Of a stretch of DNA of 64,000 nt, positions 38,725 through 47,778 are shown piece by piece (within the stretch, counting starts at the first letter, position 1; every line of letters starts with the position of its first letter). The stretch spans positions 434,001 to 498,000 of the forward strand of contig NZ_JAKJSD010000001.1 of assembly GCF_029029505.1 (NCBI RefSeq). The letters run 5' to 3'. A program made the position numbers and the translations under genes. The notes under the pieces are model-generated. The model was not told where the DNA came from. It saw only the letters and a program-made list of their open reading frames with translations, and made no database searches. This DNA is from Ancylomarina sp. DW003. GTDB taxonomy: Bacteria > Bacteroidota > Bacteroidia > Bacteroidales > Marinifilaceae.

Positions 38725-38761
38725 AAAAAAAGAGTTGCCAATTGAGCAACTCTTTTTTTAT
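38725..38761. terminator. Terminator after tRNA-Ala
   Basis: AAAAAAAGAGTTGC pairs with GCAACTCTTTTTTT around a 7-base loop. The symmetric A/T runs would work in both directions, for the tRNA and possibly for the second tonB gene. Confidence 0.88.
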
Positions 38762-38891
38762 AAATTGTAATAAGCCTATGACTAATATTAGATAATTCAT
38801 AAAGTTATTTAAAACCAGTCATTAACGCCTTTGTACTATTGCTTAGTCTATTTCACCGTTTAAAAAATAAACTCAACATTAGCTTCATATT

Positions 38892-39575
38892 TTATTGCAA
38901 CTGGAAATTGATAGGTAAAAAGAATGAAACATTCACTGGTTTATTTCTTTGTAACCCTGGCTTCCATTTTGGCATTTTTTTCACAACTCGAATGGCTTCT
39001 TTATCTAAAGATGGATCTACACCTCTACTGACGGTTACATTTTCAATATCGCCATGCTTATTCACTACGAAATTTAAGTAAACTTTTCCTGTAATTCCAT
39101 TCTCTTGAGCAATAACAGGGTATTTAATATTATTTGAAACCCATCTGAATAATGCAACATCTCCTCCTGGAAATTCAGGCATATTTTCAGCAATTACAAA
39201 GATCTTTTCTTCATCATCGTCCTCTGTTTCCTCTACAACCTGAATCTCAATATCTTCGTCCATATCGGCTTCAGAATCTTCAATTTCAAGTTCGTCATCA
39301 ATTTCTTCATCGTTGTCTACAATATTCAAAACATCAGCAACTTTTGGCGCAGGAGGCGGAGGTGGTGGTGGCTTAACAGGCTCTGTTTTGGTTATTGGAA
39401 TAATTTCATCATCAACTTGAATTTCTTCCACAACATCTAATGTGTCAGCTTTACCTGTATCAACACGCCATTCAAAAGCAAAAAACACTATTGCTAAGGT
39501 AAGAACTAGACCGATCTCGAGAAATAAGCCTCGCTTATTCTCCAAATCTGCTTTTTGGGTTTTCTTTACATCCAT
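38892..39575 (-). CDS. TonB family energy transducer (copy 2)
   Basis: A 227-residue paralogue of the tonB at 37445-38128. I chose the ATG at 39575 (MDVKKTQKADLENKR) because it lines up with copy 1; an in-frame ATG at 39611 would add 12 residues. Transmembrane helix, six to seven prolines, then an acidic linker from KVADVLNIVDNDEE onward that is identical to copy 1 over more than 40 residues, also largely at DNA level. The C-terminal TonB domain is more diverged (KVYLNFVVNKHGDIENV; ends FLPINFQLQ). Separate promoters probably drive the two copies, as a tRNA lies between. Confidence 0.92.
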   Translation of the reverse strand: MDVKKTQKADLENKRGLFLEIGLVLTLAIVFFAFEWRVDTGKADTLDVVEEIQVDDEIIPITKTEPVKPPPPPPPAPKVADVLNIVDNDEEIDDELEIEDSEADMDEDIEIQVVEETEDDDEEKIFVIAENMPEFPGGDVALFRWVSNNIKYPVIAQENGITGKVYLNFVVNKHGDIENVTVSRGVDPSLDKEAIRVVKKMPKWKPGLQRNKPVNVSFFLPINFQLQ

Positions 39576-39937
39576 AGTTTTGGTTTTATGTTTGTACAAT
39601 TTTGATTGCATTAAGTTAAGTTTTTACATCCTAAACAAAATGTCTATTAATTATAAAATTACCTAAAGGATGTTAAATTGAATATTAAAACCACACTAAA
39701 ACAAGACATTAACTCAACAGATGCCAATACAGAACCTTTTATTTAGACTTTATTCTGCATCTATTGTTGATATTTTTAAATTTAATTTAGCAACATCCAG
39801 TTGAAGGAGAAATTAGATAACTAAATTGTTTTTAAATTAACCTGCTACATTCTCCTATTTCAACACTTAACTTGCTGATTAGATTATAAAATCGTATTTT
39901 TCATTTTCCTAAATATTCTACCTAATACCACTCTATT
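39576..39937. other. Intergenic region between tonB copy 2 and the histidine kinase
   Basis: About 360 bp, AT-rich, between divergent genes. Short inverted repeats such as AATTTAG/CTAAATT occur near 39783-39830, but no exact promoter box or RNA gene was recognised. Confidence 0.4.
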
Positions 39938-42802
39938 ATGAACCGACTAAAAACAATAGGATTTTTACTTAAATATCCATTGATATTACTTCTCTTTTTA
40001 GTTATTTCATCCTGTCAATCATCGAATAACCATCCCCTAAGCCATGATGAAAAAGCTTGGCTTAAAAATAACGAAGGGAAAATTGAAGTTTTGTTTGGTT
40101 ATCAGGAACCACCTAATGCATTTTATAATGAAACTGGTGATTACGTCGGTCTATTAGTAGATTATCAGAAAGAAATAGAGAAGCAGCTTAACTACAAATT
40201 CACTTTTCGAGGCTTTGATACTTGGGAGGATTTAATTAATTATTCCAAAACAGCACAAGATTATATAATCATAGGTTGTGCCAGAACAAATAATAGAGAG
40301 GAATATCTTTCGTTCACCAATTCAATCGTAAAGATTCCCTATGTCCTTTTAAGTCAAAAAAACAGTTCAATTAATTCAATGAGTTCCCTTGAAAATAAAA
40401 ACGTATGTACTGTTTCCAACTACGCCGTTAATGATTATTTAGCGCAATACCATCCCAATATAAATCCAATCAATTTTAATAGCGATTTAGAATGTATACG
40501 AGCCGTTTCTACCGGTATTTGTGATGCAATGATTGTCAACCAGATGTTTGTTACGCACATAATAAACAATGAAGGTATCAGCAACCTTAAAATATTAGAA
40601 AAAGTAGGTTATATCAACCGCTTAGCTGTTGCGATTTCAAAAAATGACCCAATCCTTTTTCAGATTATAGATAAAGCTATTGATAACATACAACCTAATC
40701 AACACAAGAAGCTCTATAAAAGTTGGGTAAATGCTGACGAAGCTTTTATCTCTAAAAAAGATCTACTATCAGTATTAACTATTCTTTTAATTTTTGTTGC
40801 TTCGTTTATTGTGATGTGGCTTTGGGCAATAAGCTTGAAAAAACAAGTTGCCAGACAGACACGTGTTATAAAAGAAAGTGAAGAAAATCTTCGTATAACT
40901 TTTAATTCAATAGGAGACGCAATAATAGTAACCGACATTGATGGTAAAATTACCGGAATGAATCCTGTCGCCGAGAAACTTACTGGCTGGAATTTTGAAG
41001 AAATCAGAATGCAGGCGCTCGATAAAATTTTTAGAATTATAAATTCAAAAACAAGAGAAACTGTTGAAGATCCCGTTAAAAAAGTACTTAAAACGGGACA
41101 AACTATTGGACTGGCAAATCACACCGTACTGATATCTAAAGATGGGCATGAATACCAAATTGCTGATTCAGGTGCTCCAGTAAAAGATGAAGGTGGAAAA
41201 ATACTCGGCGTAGTCTTAGTCTTTAGAGATGTGACAGAAGAGTATAAAATGAGAGAAATTCTAAAGGAAAATGAAAAAAGATATCGCTCGTTAGTAGAAA
41301 ATTCTCACGACGGAGTTTTCTTATTCTATAATAATACTTTCGAATTTGTAAACAGAAAATTTGAGCAGATTTTGGAATATTCATCCAAGGAAATGAAAGA
41401 AATTAATTTCGATTCATTTGTTGCTCCGGAAAGTCTAAGTCTAATACTTTCTCGTTTGGAAGAGAAAGATAAATCAAAACTTTCTTCTACATTTGAATTT
41501 ACAGGAATTTCAAAATCCGGAAAAAAATTACCTCTTGAAGTTTCAGTCAGTTATATTCCTTATAAGAATGGAATCGCCAGTCAAGGTATTATTCGAGATA
41601 TAAGCACAACCAGACAACACGAAATAGAGCTAATAAAAGCAAAAGAGAATGCAGAAGAAAGCGATAGGTTAAAATCTGTATTCCTGGCAACCATGTCGCA
41701 CGAACTGAGAACACCCTTAAATGCAGTCATAGGTTTTTCTGATTTGATTCAAAAAGATCTTCCTATTGATGAAATCTTACACTTTAGTGAAATCATTCGT
41801 ATGAGTGGGAAACATCTTTTAGGTGTAATAGAAGACGTATTTGACATATCACTCATCGAAATAGGAGATATTAAGATTGAAATGGAACCTTTAAATATTT
41901 CTATAATTCTTGACGAAGTTCATGAAATTATCAAAAATGAGCAAATGCTTCAAAATAAAGAAAATATTGAACTCATTTTAATTAACGAATCAGTAGATCA
42001 AGATTCAGTATTATTTTCTGATCAAAAAAGGATTAAACAAATCCTAATCAATCTACTTAAAAATGCTCTAAAATTCACAAATTCCGGAAGCATCAAATTT
42101 GGTTATGAAGTTCATGAATACGAGCAAAAACAATTTATCCAGTTCTTTGTAAAAGATACTGGTATTGGTATTCCTCAAAAATTACAGAAACTTATTTTTG
42201 AAGTTTTCCGTCAAGCTGATCAATCACACTCCAGAATTTATGGTGGAACAGGGTTAGGATTAACCATCTGTAAAAAACTGACTAATCTTATGGGAGGCGA
42301 TATATGGGTAGATTCAGAAGAAGAAAAAGGATCAAGTTTCTACTTCACAATCCCATTAACCAATAGTTCCGAGAAGCATAATGACACAACTCATGAACAT
42401 ATAAACCTAAATCTTAAAAATAAAATCGTTTTAATAGCTGAAGATGATGAAACCAGTTTTTCTTTGCTTGATACACTATTAACACCAGAAGGCATAGATT
42501 GTATTTGGGTTAAGGATGGAGATGAAGCCGTTGAATTTTGCGAAAACAATAAGCATATCGACTTGCTCCTTATGGATATAAATATGCCTAAAATGAATGG
42601 TTATATCGCAACTCAAAAGATTAAAGAAATAAGACCTGAGCTTCCTATTATTGCACAAACAGCTTTTGCTATCGAAGGCGATAAAGAAAAAATACTGGCT
42701 GCTGGTTGCGATTACTATATCTCTAAGCCAATCAATAAAAATGACTTATTCGAGAAAATTCTTTTATGTTTCGAAAGCGATAATGTGACTATTGAAAGTT
42801 AA
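39938..42802 (+). CDS. Hybrid sensor histidine kinase with periplasmic solute-binding domain
   Basis: A 954-residue BvgS/EvgS-like hybrid kinase. The N-terminal signal has a lipobox-like ISSC at 23-26. An SBP_bac_3 type ligand-binding domain covers about 40-265 and a transmembrane helix about 276-299. Two PAS domains follow (about 310-435 and 445-565), HisKA with phosphoacceptor His588 in SHELRTPLN, HATPase_c with the N-box Asn709, DTGIGIP and GGTGLGL, and a C-terminal receiver with Asp880 and Lys930. The periplasmic domain probably senses an amino acid-like solute. No HPt or DNA-binding partner gene is adjacent, so its output is unknown. Confidence 0.93.
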   Translation: MNRLKTIGFLLKYPLILLLFLVISSCQSSNNHPLSHDEKAWLKNNEGKIEVLFGYQEPPNAFYNETGDYVGLLVDYQKEIEKQLNYKFTFRGFDTWEDLINYSKTAQDYIIIGCARTNNREEYLSFTNSIVKIPYVLLSQKNSSINSMSSLENKNVCTVSNYAVNDYLAQYHPNINPINFNSDLECIRAVSTGICDAMIVNQMFVTHIINNEGISNLKILEKVGYINRLAVAISKNDPILFQIIDKAIDNIQPNQHKKLYKSWVNADEAFISKKDLLSVLTILLIFVASFIVMWLWAISLKKQVARQTRVIKESEENLRITFNSIGDAIIVTDIDGKITGMNPVAEKLTGWNFEEIRMQALDKIFRIINSKTRETVEDPVKKVLKTGQTIGLANHTVLISKDGHEYQIADSGAPVKDEGGKILGVVLVFRDVTEEYKMREILKENEKRYRSLVENSHDGVFLFYNNTFEFVNRKFEQILEYSSKEMKEINFDSFVAPESLSLILSRLEEKDKSKLSSTFEFTGISKSGKKLPLEVSVSYIPYKNGIASQGIIRDISTTRQHEIELIKAKENAEESDRLKSVFLATMSHELRTPLNAVIGFSDLIQKDLPIDEILHFSEIIRMSGKHLLGVIEDVFDISLIEIGDIKIEMEPLNISIILDEVHEIIKNEQMLQNKENIELILINESVDQDSVLFSDQKRIKQILINLLKNALKFTNSGSIKFGYEVHEYEQKQFIQFFVKDTGIGIPQKLQKLIFEVFRQADQSHSRIYGGTGLGLTICKKLTNLMGGDIWVDSEEEKGSSFYFTIPLTNSSEKHNDTTHEHINLNLKNKIVLIAEDDETSFSLLDTLLTPEGIDCIWVKDGDEAVEFCENNKHIDLLLMDINMPKMNGYIATQKIKEIRPELPIIAQTAFAIEGDKEKILAAGCDYYISKPINKNDLFEKILLCFESDNVTIES

Positions 42803-42825
42803 ACGTAAGAATTTTAAAATATAGA

Positions 42826-42875
42826 TTAAGAAGAATTACCCTTTATGTTTTAATAATTAATTCTTCTTTAATTTT
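42826..42875 (+). terminator. Hairpin terminator after the histidine kinase gene
   Basis: TTAAGAAGAATTA and TAATTCTTCTT-type arms pair across about 18 bases, followed by ATTTTT. A/T-rich but long. Confidence 0.6.
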
Positions 42876-43172
42876 TCAACAAAAGCAAGATAAAGTCCTT
42901 ATTCTATTTTTTTTTATTAGTTTTGGAGCCGTATGATACAAGATGATAGTTGAATAAATATTTAGTTTATTACATCTACCATTAGAGAACTTAGAAAACT
43001 CTCAGCATATTACTCTACAACCAGAATCCCGATTTCAGATTTTTATCTGCGAACCTGCAGATTATAGTTGAATGCCGTTTAAAGTTTTAGAAATAAAATA
43101 AGTATTTATTTGAGCTTATTTCATTTAACTCAACTTGAGCTTAATCAAAATCTAATTATACTTAAACACACT
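42876..43172. other. Intergenic region upstream of the nucleoside transporter
   Basis: About 300 bp. TAGTTTTG at 42918-42925 is an exact TAnnTTTG box, but no TTG lies 19-21 bp before it. ATCTGC/GCAGAT at about 43047-43064 is a small hairpin that would sit in the leader. No gene was seen. Confidence 0.4.
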
Positions 43173-44429
43173 ATGGGAATAAAAGGTCGATTGACATTAT
43201 TAAACTTCCTTCAGTTTTTTATCTGGGGAGCTTGGTTAATAACCATTGCAAACTACTGGTTTGGAAATAAAGGCTGGTCGCCACAAGAATTTGGAGCTGT
43301 TTTCTCAACATTGGGAATTTCATCTTTATTTATGCCAACATTAACAGGTATAATTGCGGACAGATGGATGAACGCAGAAAAGCTATATGGAATTCTTCAT
43401 TTATTAGGAGGAGTTGCCATGTTATATCTACCTCAAATTGATGATCCAACACTTTTCATTACGGTAATTTTATTGGCTATGATATGCTACATGCCAACTA
43501 TTGCTCTAATGAATTCAATTTCTTATACCATATTAAAAAATCAAAATTACGATGTAATTAAGGTATTCCCACCTATTAGAGTCTGGGGAACTATTGGTTT
43601 TATTGCAGCCATGTGGGTGACTAACCTAACTGGTTCAAAAGCAACAGCCAATCAATTCTATATCGCAGCAGTTGCCTCATTTCTACTGGCAGCTTACGCA
43701 TTCACCATGCCACAATGTAAGCCTCAAAATAAAGGGCAAAAAGGAACTCCTTTGGTTGAAACATTAGGTTTAAATGCATTTAAGCTGTTTAAGAACTATA
43801 AGATGGCTCTTTTCTTCATTTTCTCAATGTTTTTAGGAGCGGCATTGCAACTAACAAACATGTATGGTGACAGATTCCTATCTGAATTTGAGAAAGTTCC
43901 GCAATATGCAGATTCTTTTGTTGTAAAATACTCAACAATTATCATGTCCATTTCTCAAATTTCTGAAACACTATTCATTCTGGCTATTCCTTTCTTTTTA
44001 AAGAGGTTTGGGATCAAAAAAGTGATGATCATCAGTATGATTGCATGGGTATTGCGATTCGCACTATTTGCTTACGGCGATCCATCAGGGGGACTTTGGA
44101 TGATTATACTTTCATGTATTATTTACGGAATGGCTTTTGACTTTTTCAATATTTCAGGCTCACTTTTCGTAGAAACACAGTGTGATTCAAATATCAGATC
44201 AAGTGCGCAAGGACTATTTATGATGATGACCAATGGTTTTGGTGCTATTCTGGGCTCATGGCTAAGTGGAATTATTATTGGAGCATTCTTCACTAGTGAT
44301 TCAGGAGATTTTATCTGGATGGATATTTGGAACACTTTTGCAGCATACTCATTGGTAATAGCAATTTTCTTTGCCATTCTATTCAAGCATAAGCACGATC
44401 CTAAAGCTATCAGTCAAATTAATCATTAG
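43173..44429 (+). CDS. MFS nucleoside permease (NupG-like)
   Basis: A 418-residue inner-membrane nucleoside:proton symporter. The ATG at 43173 (MGIKGRLTLLNFLQFFIWGAW in two parts) matches the family start; an in-frame upstream TTG at 43110 would add a non-family stretch. Twelve hydrophobic segments are visible. Motifs IADRWMNAEKLYG and KVFPPIRVWGTIGFIAAMW (in two parts) are typical of the NupG/XapB family. It complements the purine-base permease and DUF5020 channel elsewhere in the window. Confidence 0.9.
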   Translation: MGIKGRLTLLNFLQFFIWGAWLITIANYWFGNKGWSPQEFGAVFSTLGISSLFMPTLTGIIADRWMNAEKLYGILHLLGGVAMLYLPQIDDPTLFITVILLAMICYMPTIALMNSISYTILKNQNYDVIKVFPPIRVWGTIGFIAAMWVTNLTGSKATANQFYIAAVASFLLAAYAFTMPQCKPQNKGQKGTPLVETLGLNAFKLFKNYKMALFFIFSMFLGAALQLTNMYGDRFLSEFEKVPQYADSFVVKYSTIIMSISQISETLFILAIPFFLKRFGIKKVMIISMIAWVLRFALFAYGDPSGGLWMIILSCIIYGMAFDFFNISGSLFVETQCDSNIRSSAQGLFMMMTNGFGAILGSWLSGIIIGAFFTSDSGDFIWMDIWNTFAAYSLVIAIFFAILFKHKHDPKAISQINH

Positions 44430-44471
44430 GAATAAAGAGCTAAGCACGCCCTTTACCAACTAACTAATATA

Positions 44472-44516
44472 AAACCTGAAAGATAGAACTTGACCAGTTC
44501 ATATTCTTTCAGGTTT
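44472..44516. terminator. Bidirectional terminator between nupG-like and nuclease genes
   Basis: AAACCTGAAAGA (44472-44483) pairs with TCTTTCAGGTTT (44505-44516). An inner GAACT/AGTTC stem (44486-44500) extends it. A T-run follows on the plus strand. Confidence 0.88.
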
Positions 44517-44540
44517 ATTTTTTTAACAACTAATCCAGAT

Positions 44541-45137
44541 CTAACGTCTATTCAATTCATCCCGAATTTGAGATGCTTTTTCATAGTCCTCATTCTTTAT
44601 CGAATCATCAAGCATATCCTGTAATTGTGATTTTGAATAACCTTCAAATGGATTGGATTTTTTATATTCAATTGTAGGTTTTGCATCCTTTACCGGAGCA
44701 ATTTTAGATTCTTCGGCTTCGCCTTCAATACTCAAAGTTATTCCTGCCTTTTCAATTATCTCTTCACTTGTATAAATTGGACATTTAAATCGCAAAGCAA
44801 TAGCTACTGCATCAGATGTTCTGGAATCAATTCTTACACGGTTGTTTCCACCTTCGCAAATTAACTCCGAATAAAAAATACCTTCATGTAAGCGGTAAAT
44901 ATTCACTTCAACTATATTGATAGAAAAAGCAACAGCAAAACTTTTAAACAAATCGTGCGTTAAAGGACGAGGAGGTTCCAATTCCTCTAACTGAATAGCT
45001 ATTGCCTGAGCTTCAACTCCACCTATAATAATCGGAATTCGTCTATCTCCATCTTCCTCTGCAAGTACCAAAGCATAAGCTCCGGTTTGAGTTTGACTAT
45101 ACGATAATCCAAGTATATTTAATTTAACTTTCCCCAT
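44541..45137 (-). CDS. Bifunctional nuclease family (DUF151) protein with UVR motif
   Basis: A 198-residue cytoplasmic protein. Residues 1-135 are the DUF151/bifunctional nuclease domain (LVLAEEDGDRRIPIIIGGVEAQAIA in two parts, RPLTHDL, RIDSRTSDAVAIALR). The C-terminal 35 residues form a UvrB/UvrC-type helical motif (LQDMLDDSIKNEDYEKASQIRDEL, in two parts). This fusion is common in Bacteroidota. The nuclease activity is inferred from plant BFN1 homologues; the UVR motif suggests contact with a repair or Clp-type partner. Confidence 0.9.
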   Translation of the reverse strand: MGKVKLNILGLSYSQTQTGAYALVLAEEDGDRRIPIIIGGVEAQAIAIQLEELEPPRPLTHDLFKSFAVAFSINIVEVNIYRLHEGIFYSELICEGGNNRVRIDSRTSDAVAIALRFKCPIYTSEEIIEKAGITLSIEGEAEESKIAPVKDAKPTIEYKKSNPFEGYSKSQLQDMLDDSIKNEDYEKASQIRDELNRR

Positions 45138-45522
45138 GTGTTATTTCTCATTTCAATCAAGCATTCTTTGCTTCATCGAAAAATTAACTTTAAGCTCTAA
45201 CCAACCTAATGATAAACAAAAGCCTAAACGTATTTTATAAATCAATAATATTAACAAATATATAAATTGTTTTAATAGTTTAGCGCATTTTGACTTTAGC
45301 TTGTTTTGATTCGTTCTACGCAAAATTAGCTTCACTTTAAAATCAACATTTAGCAATTTACTAAATAAAAACATAAACTCAACGTCCATTTTCCTTTCTA
45401 AACCGCATAGACTTCAAATATTCTCTAAATCAATGATTAGCATAGAAACCTATTAAATTTTTACTTTCAAATCATTTATATTTGTCTTTGATGAAAGCTA
45501 AAGGCATTTTTTATTCTAAAAC
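45138..45522. other. Intergenic region between the DUF151 gene and rplU
   Basis: About 385 bp, AT-rich. A 78-codon minus-strand open frame at 45153-45389 has no recognisable features and looks like chance. No RNA structure was recognised. Confidence 0.45.
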
Positions 45523-45553
45523 TTTGTTTATCAATTATTGTTTTCTATTTTTG
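45523..45553 (+). promoter_or_regulatory. Promoter of rplU-rpmA
   Basis: TTTG at 45523-45526, 19 bp, then TATTTTTG at 45546-45553, an exact Bacteroidota promoter. The leader to the rplU ATG is about 90 nt, long enough for ribosomal-protein control, though no known motif was recognised. Confidence 0.85.
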
Positions 45554-45648
45554 CAGTCCGAAAACATTTCCCTTGGGGGTTCAAAAAGAGGTTGCTTTAA
45601 ACGTATTAAAACACCCACCTTCAGGAATAAACCGAAAATTGTAGAATA

Positions 45649-45960
45649 ATGTACGCAATTGTAGAAATCGCTGGTCAGCAATTCAAAGTTGAGAAAGACC
45701 AAAAGATTTTTGTTCACAGACTTCAAACTGAAGAAGGTGGACAAGTAGAATTCGCCAAAGTTCTTTTGTTAGACAAAGATGGTGAAGTTGTAGTTGGAGC
45801 TCCAGCTATTGAAGGTGCTAAAGTTAGCGCTAAAGTAATCTCTCATTTGAGAGCTGATAAGGTAAAAGTATTCAAGAAGAAAAGAAGAAAAGGATACAGA
45901 AAACTGAACGGTCACCGTCAGAACTTATCTCAGATTCAGATTGAAGAAATCGTAGCTTAA
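45649..45960 (+). CDS. rplU: 50S ribosomal protein L21
   Basis: Structural protein of the large ribosomal subunit that binds 23S rRNA. The 103-residue sequence has the family opening [18 protein letters not shown] and the basic C-terminal [20 protein letters not shown]. Length is standard. It is co-transcribed with rpmA 19 bp downstream. Confidence 0.97.
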   Translation: MYAIVEIAGQQFKVEKDQKIFVHRLQTEEGGQVEFAKVLLLDKDGEVVVGAPAIEGAKVSAKVISHLRADKVKVFKKKRRKGYRKLNGHRQNLSQIQIEEIVA

Positions 45961-45979
45961 TACTTAAAAATATCTAAAA

Positions 45980-46240
45980 ATGGCACATAAAAAAGGAGCC
46001 GGTAGTTCACGAAACGGTAGAGAATCCGAAAGTAAGCGATTAGGCGTAAAAATTTATGGCGGACAAGTTGCCAAAGCAGGTAGCATTTTAGTACGTCAAA
46101 GAGGAACAACTCACAATCCAGGTGAGCACGTAGGTTGTGGTAAAGATCACACTTTATTTGCACTAGTTGCTGGAACAGTGGTATTCAAAAAGAAAAGAAA
46201 CAACAAATCATACGTTTCTATTGAGCCTCTTGCTGAATAA
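45980..46240 (+). CDS. rpmA: 50S ribosomal protein L27
   Basis: Large-subunit protein whose N-terminus reaches the peptidyl transferase centre. The 86-residue protein begins [18 protein letters not shown], the mature-type N-terminus without the Firmicute leader peptide. It continues with [19 protein letters not shown] in sequence. It ends the rplU-rpmA unit, before a clear terminator. Confidence 0.97.
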   Translation: MAHKKGAGSSRNGRESESKRLGVKIYGGQVAKAGSILVRQRGTTHNPGEHVGCGKDHTLFALVAGTVVFKKKRNNKSYVSIEPLAE

Positions 46241-46262
46241 TTTATTTAGCATTAAAATATTT

Positions 46263-46306
46263 AAATCTCCTCTCTTTATTTCATGTAAAGACAGGAGATT
46301 TTTTTA
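46263..46306 (+). terminator. Terminator after rpmA
   Basis: AAATCTCCT (46263-46271) pairs with AGGAGATTT (46293-46301), with an inner CTTTA/TAAAG stem and a trailing T-run. Confidence 0.88.
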
Positions 46307-46394
46307 TTTTTACCACTCGTTAGTAAATAATCTCTAGGTACTCATCCCGAGTTCCATACGATTCAAGAATAATCATCTTCAATAGATATATCAC

Positions 46395-47669
46395 ATGCTA
46401 AGTCTAAAATACTTACAGGAGAATAAAGAAGAAGCCATTAAGGCTTTGAGCATAAAAAATTTCGATGCAACTCAAATTATCGATCAAGTTATTGAGCTGG
46501 ATGAGAAAAGAAAATCCACTCAAGCTAAACTAGATAATACTCAAGCTGAAATGAATAGCCTTTCAAAGGAAATTGGAATGCTATTTAAGTCAGGAAAAGC
46601 TGATGAAGCAAATGCTGCTAAAGCTAAAACCGGAGAGTTGAAAGAGTCCATTTCGGAATTAAACACTGAAATGACTGATGCTATTTCTCAATTGAACGAC
46701 TTACTTCTTAAAATTCCTAATATTCCTCACCCTACAGTACCAGCAGGTAAAGGTGAAGAAGAAAATGTGATTGAAAGAACCGAAGGTGAAATGCCTAATT
46801 TGTATGAAGGCGCAATTCCTCACTGGGAATTAGCTAAAAAATACAATATCATCGATTTTGAATTAGGAAACAAAATCACGGGTGCAGGTTTTCCTCTATA
46901 CCGTGGTAAGGGTGCAATTTTCCAGAGAGCTTTAATCAACTTTTTCCTTGATGAAAATCGTAAGGCCGGATACGAAGAAGTCATTCCTCCATTGATGGTA
47001 AATGAAGCTTCTGGATATGGTACAGGTCAGCTACCTGATAAGGATGGACAGATGTATCATGCAACTGAGGATAACTTATACTTGATTCCTACAGCTGAGG
47101 TTCCGGTTACGAACATCTACCGCGATGTTATTTTGAAAGCAGAAGATTTCCCTATCAAAAACACAGCTTACTCAGCTTGTTTCCGTCGCGAAGCAGGTTC
47201 ATATGGTAAAGATGTTCGTGGATTGAATCGCCTTCATCAGTTTGACAAAGTAGAAATCGTTCAACTTCAGCATCCTGATAAATCTTACGAAGCTTTAGAT
47301 ACAATGGTGGCTCATGTTGAAAGCATTATCAAGAAATTGGAATTACCATACCGTTTACTACGTTTATGTGGCGGCGATACAAGTTTCACAGCAGCTTTAA
47401 CTTTCGATTTCGAGGTTTTCTCTGCAGCTCAAGATAAGTGGCTAGAAGTAAGTTCTGTTTCTAACTTCGAATCGTACCAAGCTAATCGCTTAAAGCTTAG
47501 ATTCAAAGAAAAGAATGAGAAGAAAACTCAATTGGCTCACACATTGAATGGTTCTGCTTTAGCTTTACCTAGAATGGTAGCTGCTTTATTGGAAAACAAT
47601 CAGTGCGCTGAAGGAATTAGAATCCCTAAGGCATTAATTCCTTACACTGGCTTCGATATGATCGACTAA
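46395..47669 (+). CDS. serS: Seryl-tRNA synthetase
   Basis: Class II aminoacyl-tRNA synthetase that charges tRNA-Ser. The 424-residue protein has the N-terminal coiled-coil arm (about 30-105), motif 2 (FRREAGSYGKDVRGLNRLHQF, in two parts) and motif 3 (LNGSALALPRMVAALLEN). The TAEVPVTN serine-site segment is also present. Length and motifs are complete. A single gene with its own terminator. Confidence 0.97.
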   Translation: MLSLKYLQENKEEAIKALSIKNFDATQIIDQVIELDEKRKSTQAKLDNTQAEMNSLSKEIGMLFKSGKADEANAAKAKTGELKESISELNTEMTDAISQLNDLLLKIPNIPHPTVPAGKGEEENVIERTEGEMPNLYEGAIPHWELAKKYNIIDFELGNKITGAGFPLYRGKGAIFQRALINFFLDENRKAGYEEVIPPLMVNEASGYGTGQLPDKDGQMYHATEDNLYLIPTAEVPVTNIYRDVILKAEDFPIKNTAYSACFRREAGSYGKDVRGLNRLHQFDKVEIVQLQHPDKSYEALDTMVAHVESIIKKLELPYRLLRLCGGDTSFTAALTFDFEVFSAAQDKWLEVSSVSNFESYQANRLKLRFKEKNEKKTQLAHTLNGSALALPRMVAALLENNQCAEGIRIPKALIPYTGFDMID

Positions 47670-47710
47670 AAGAAAGACAATTCAAACATTTGAATTTGAT
47701 ATACCTATTC

Positions 47711-47741
47711 AAAACCCGAGGGATTTCTCTCGGGTTTTTAT
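47711..47741 (+). terminator. Terminator after serS
   Basis: ACCCGAG (47714-47720) and CTCGGGT (47729-47735) form the stem, extended by A/T pairs, then a T-run. Confidence 0.85.
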
Positions 47742-47778
47742 ATTTTTGATAAAACAAGCTTAATTTTAATTTCAGCCA

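Noticed and set aside
45153-45389. 78-codon open frame on the minus strand
   Set aside because: AT-rich chance frame with Lys/Leu/Ile-rich composition and no family features.
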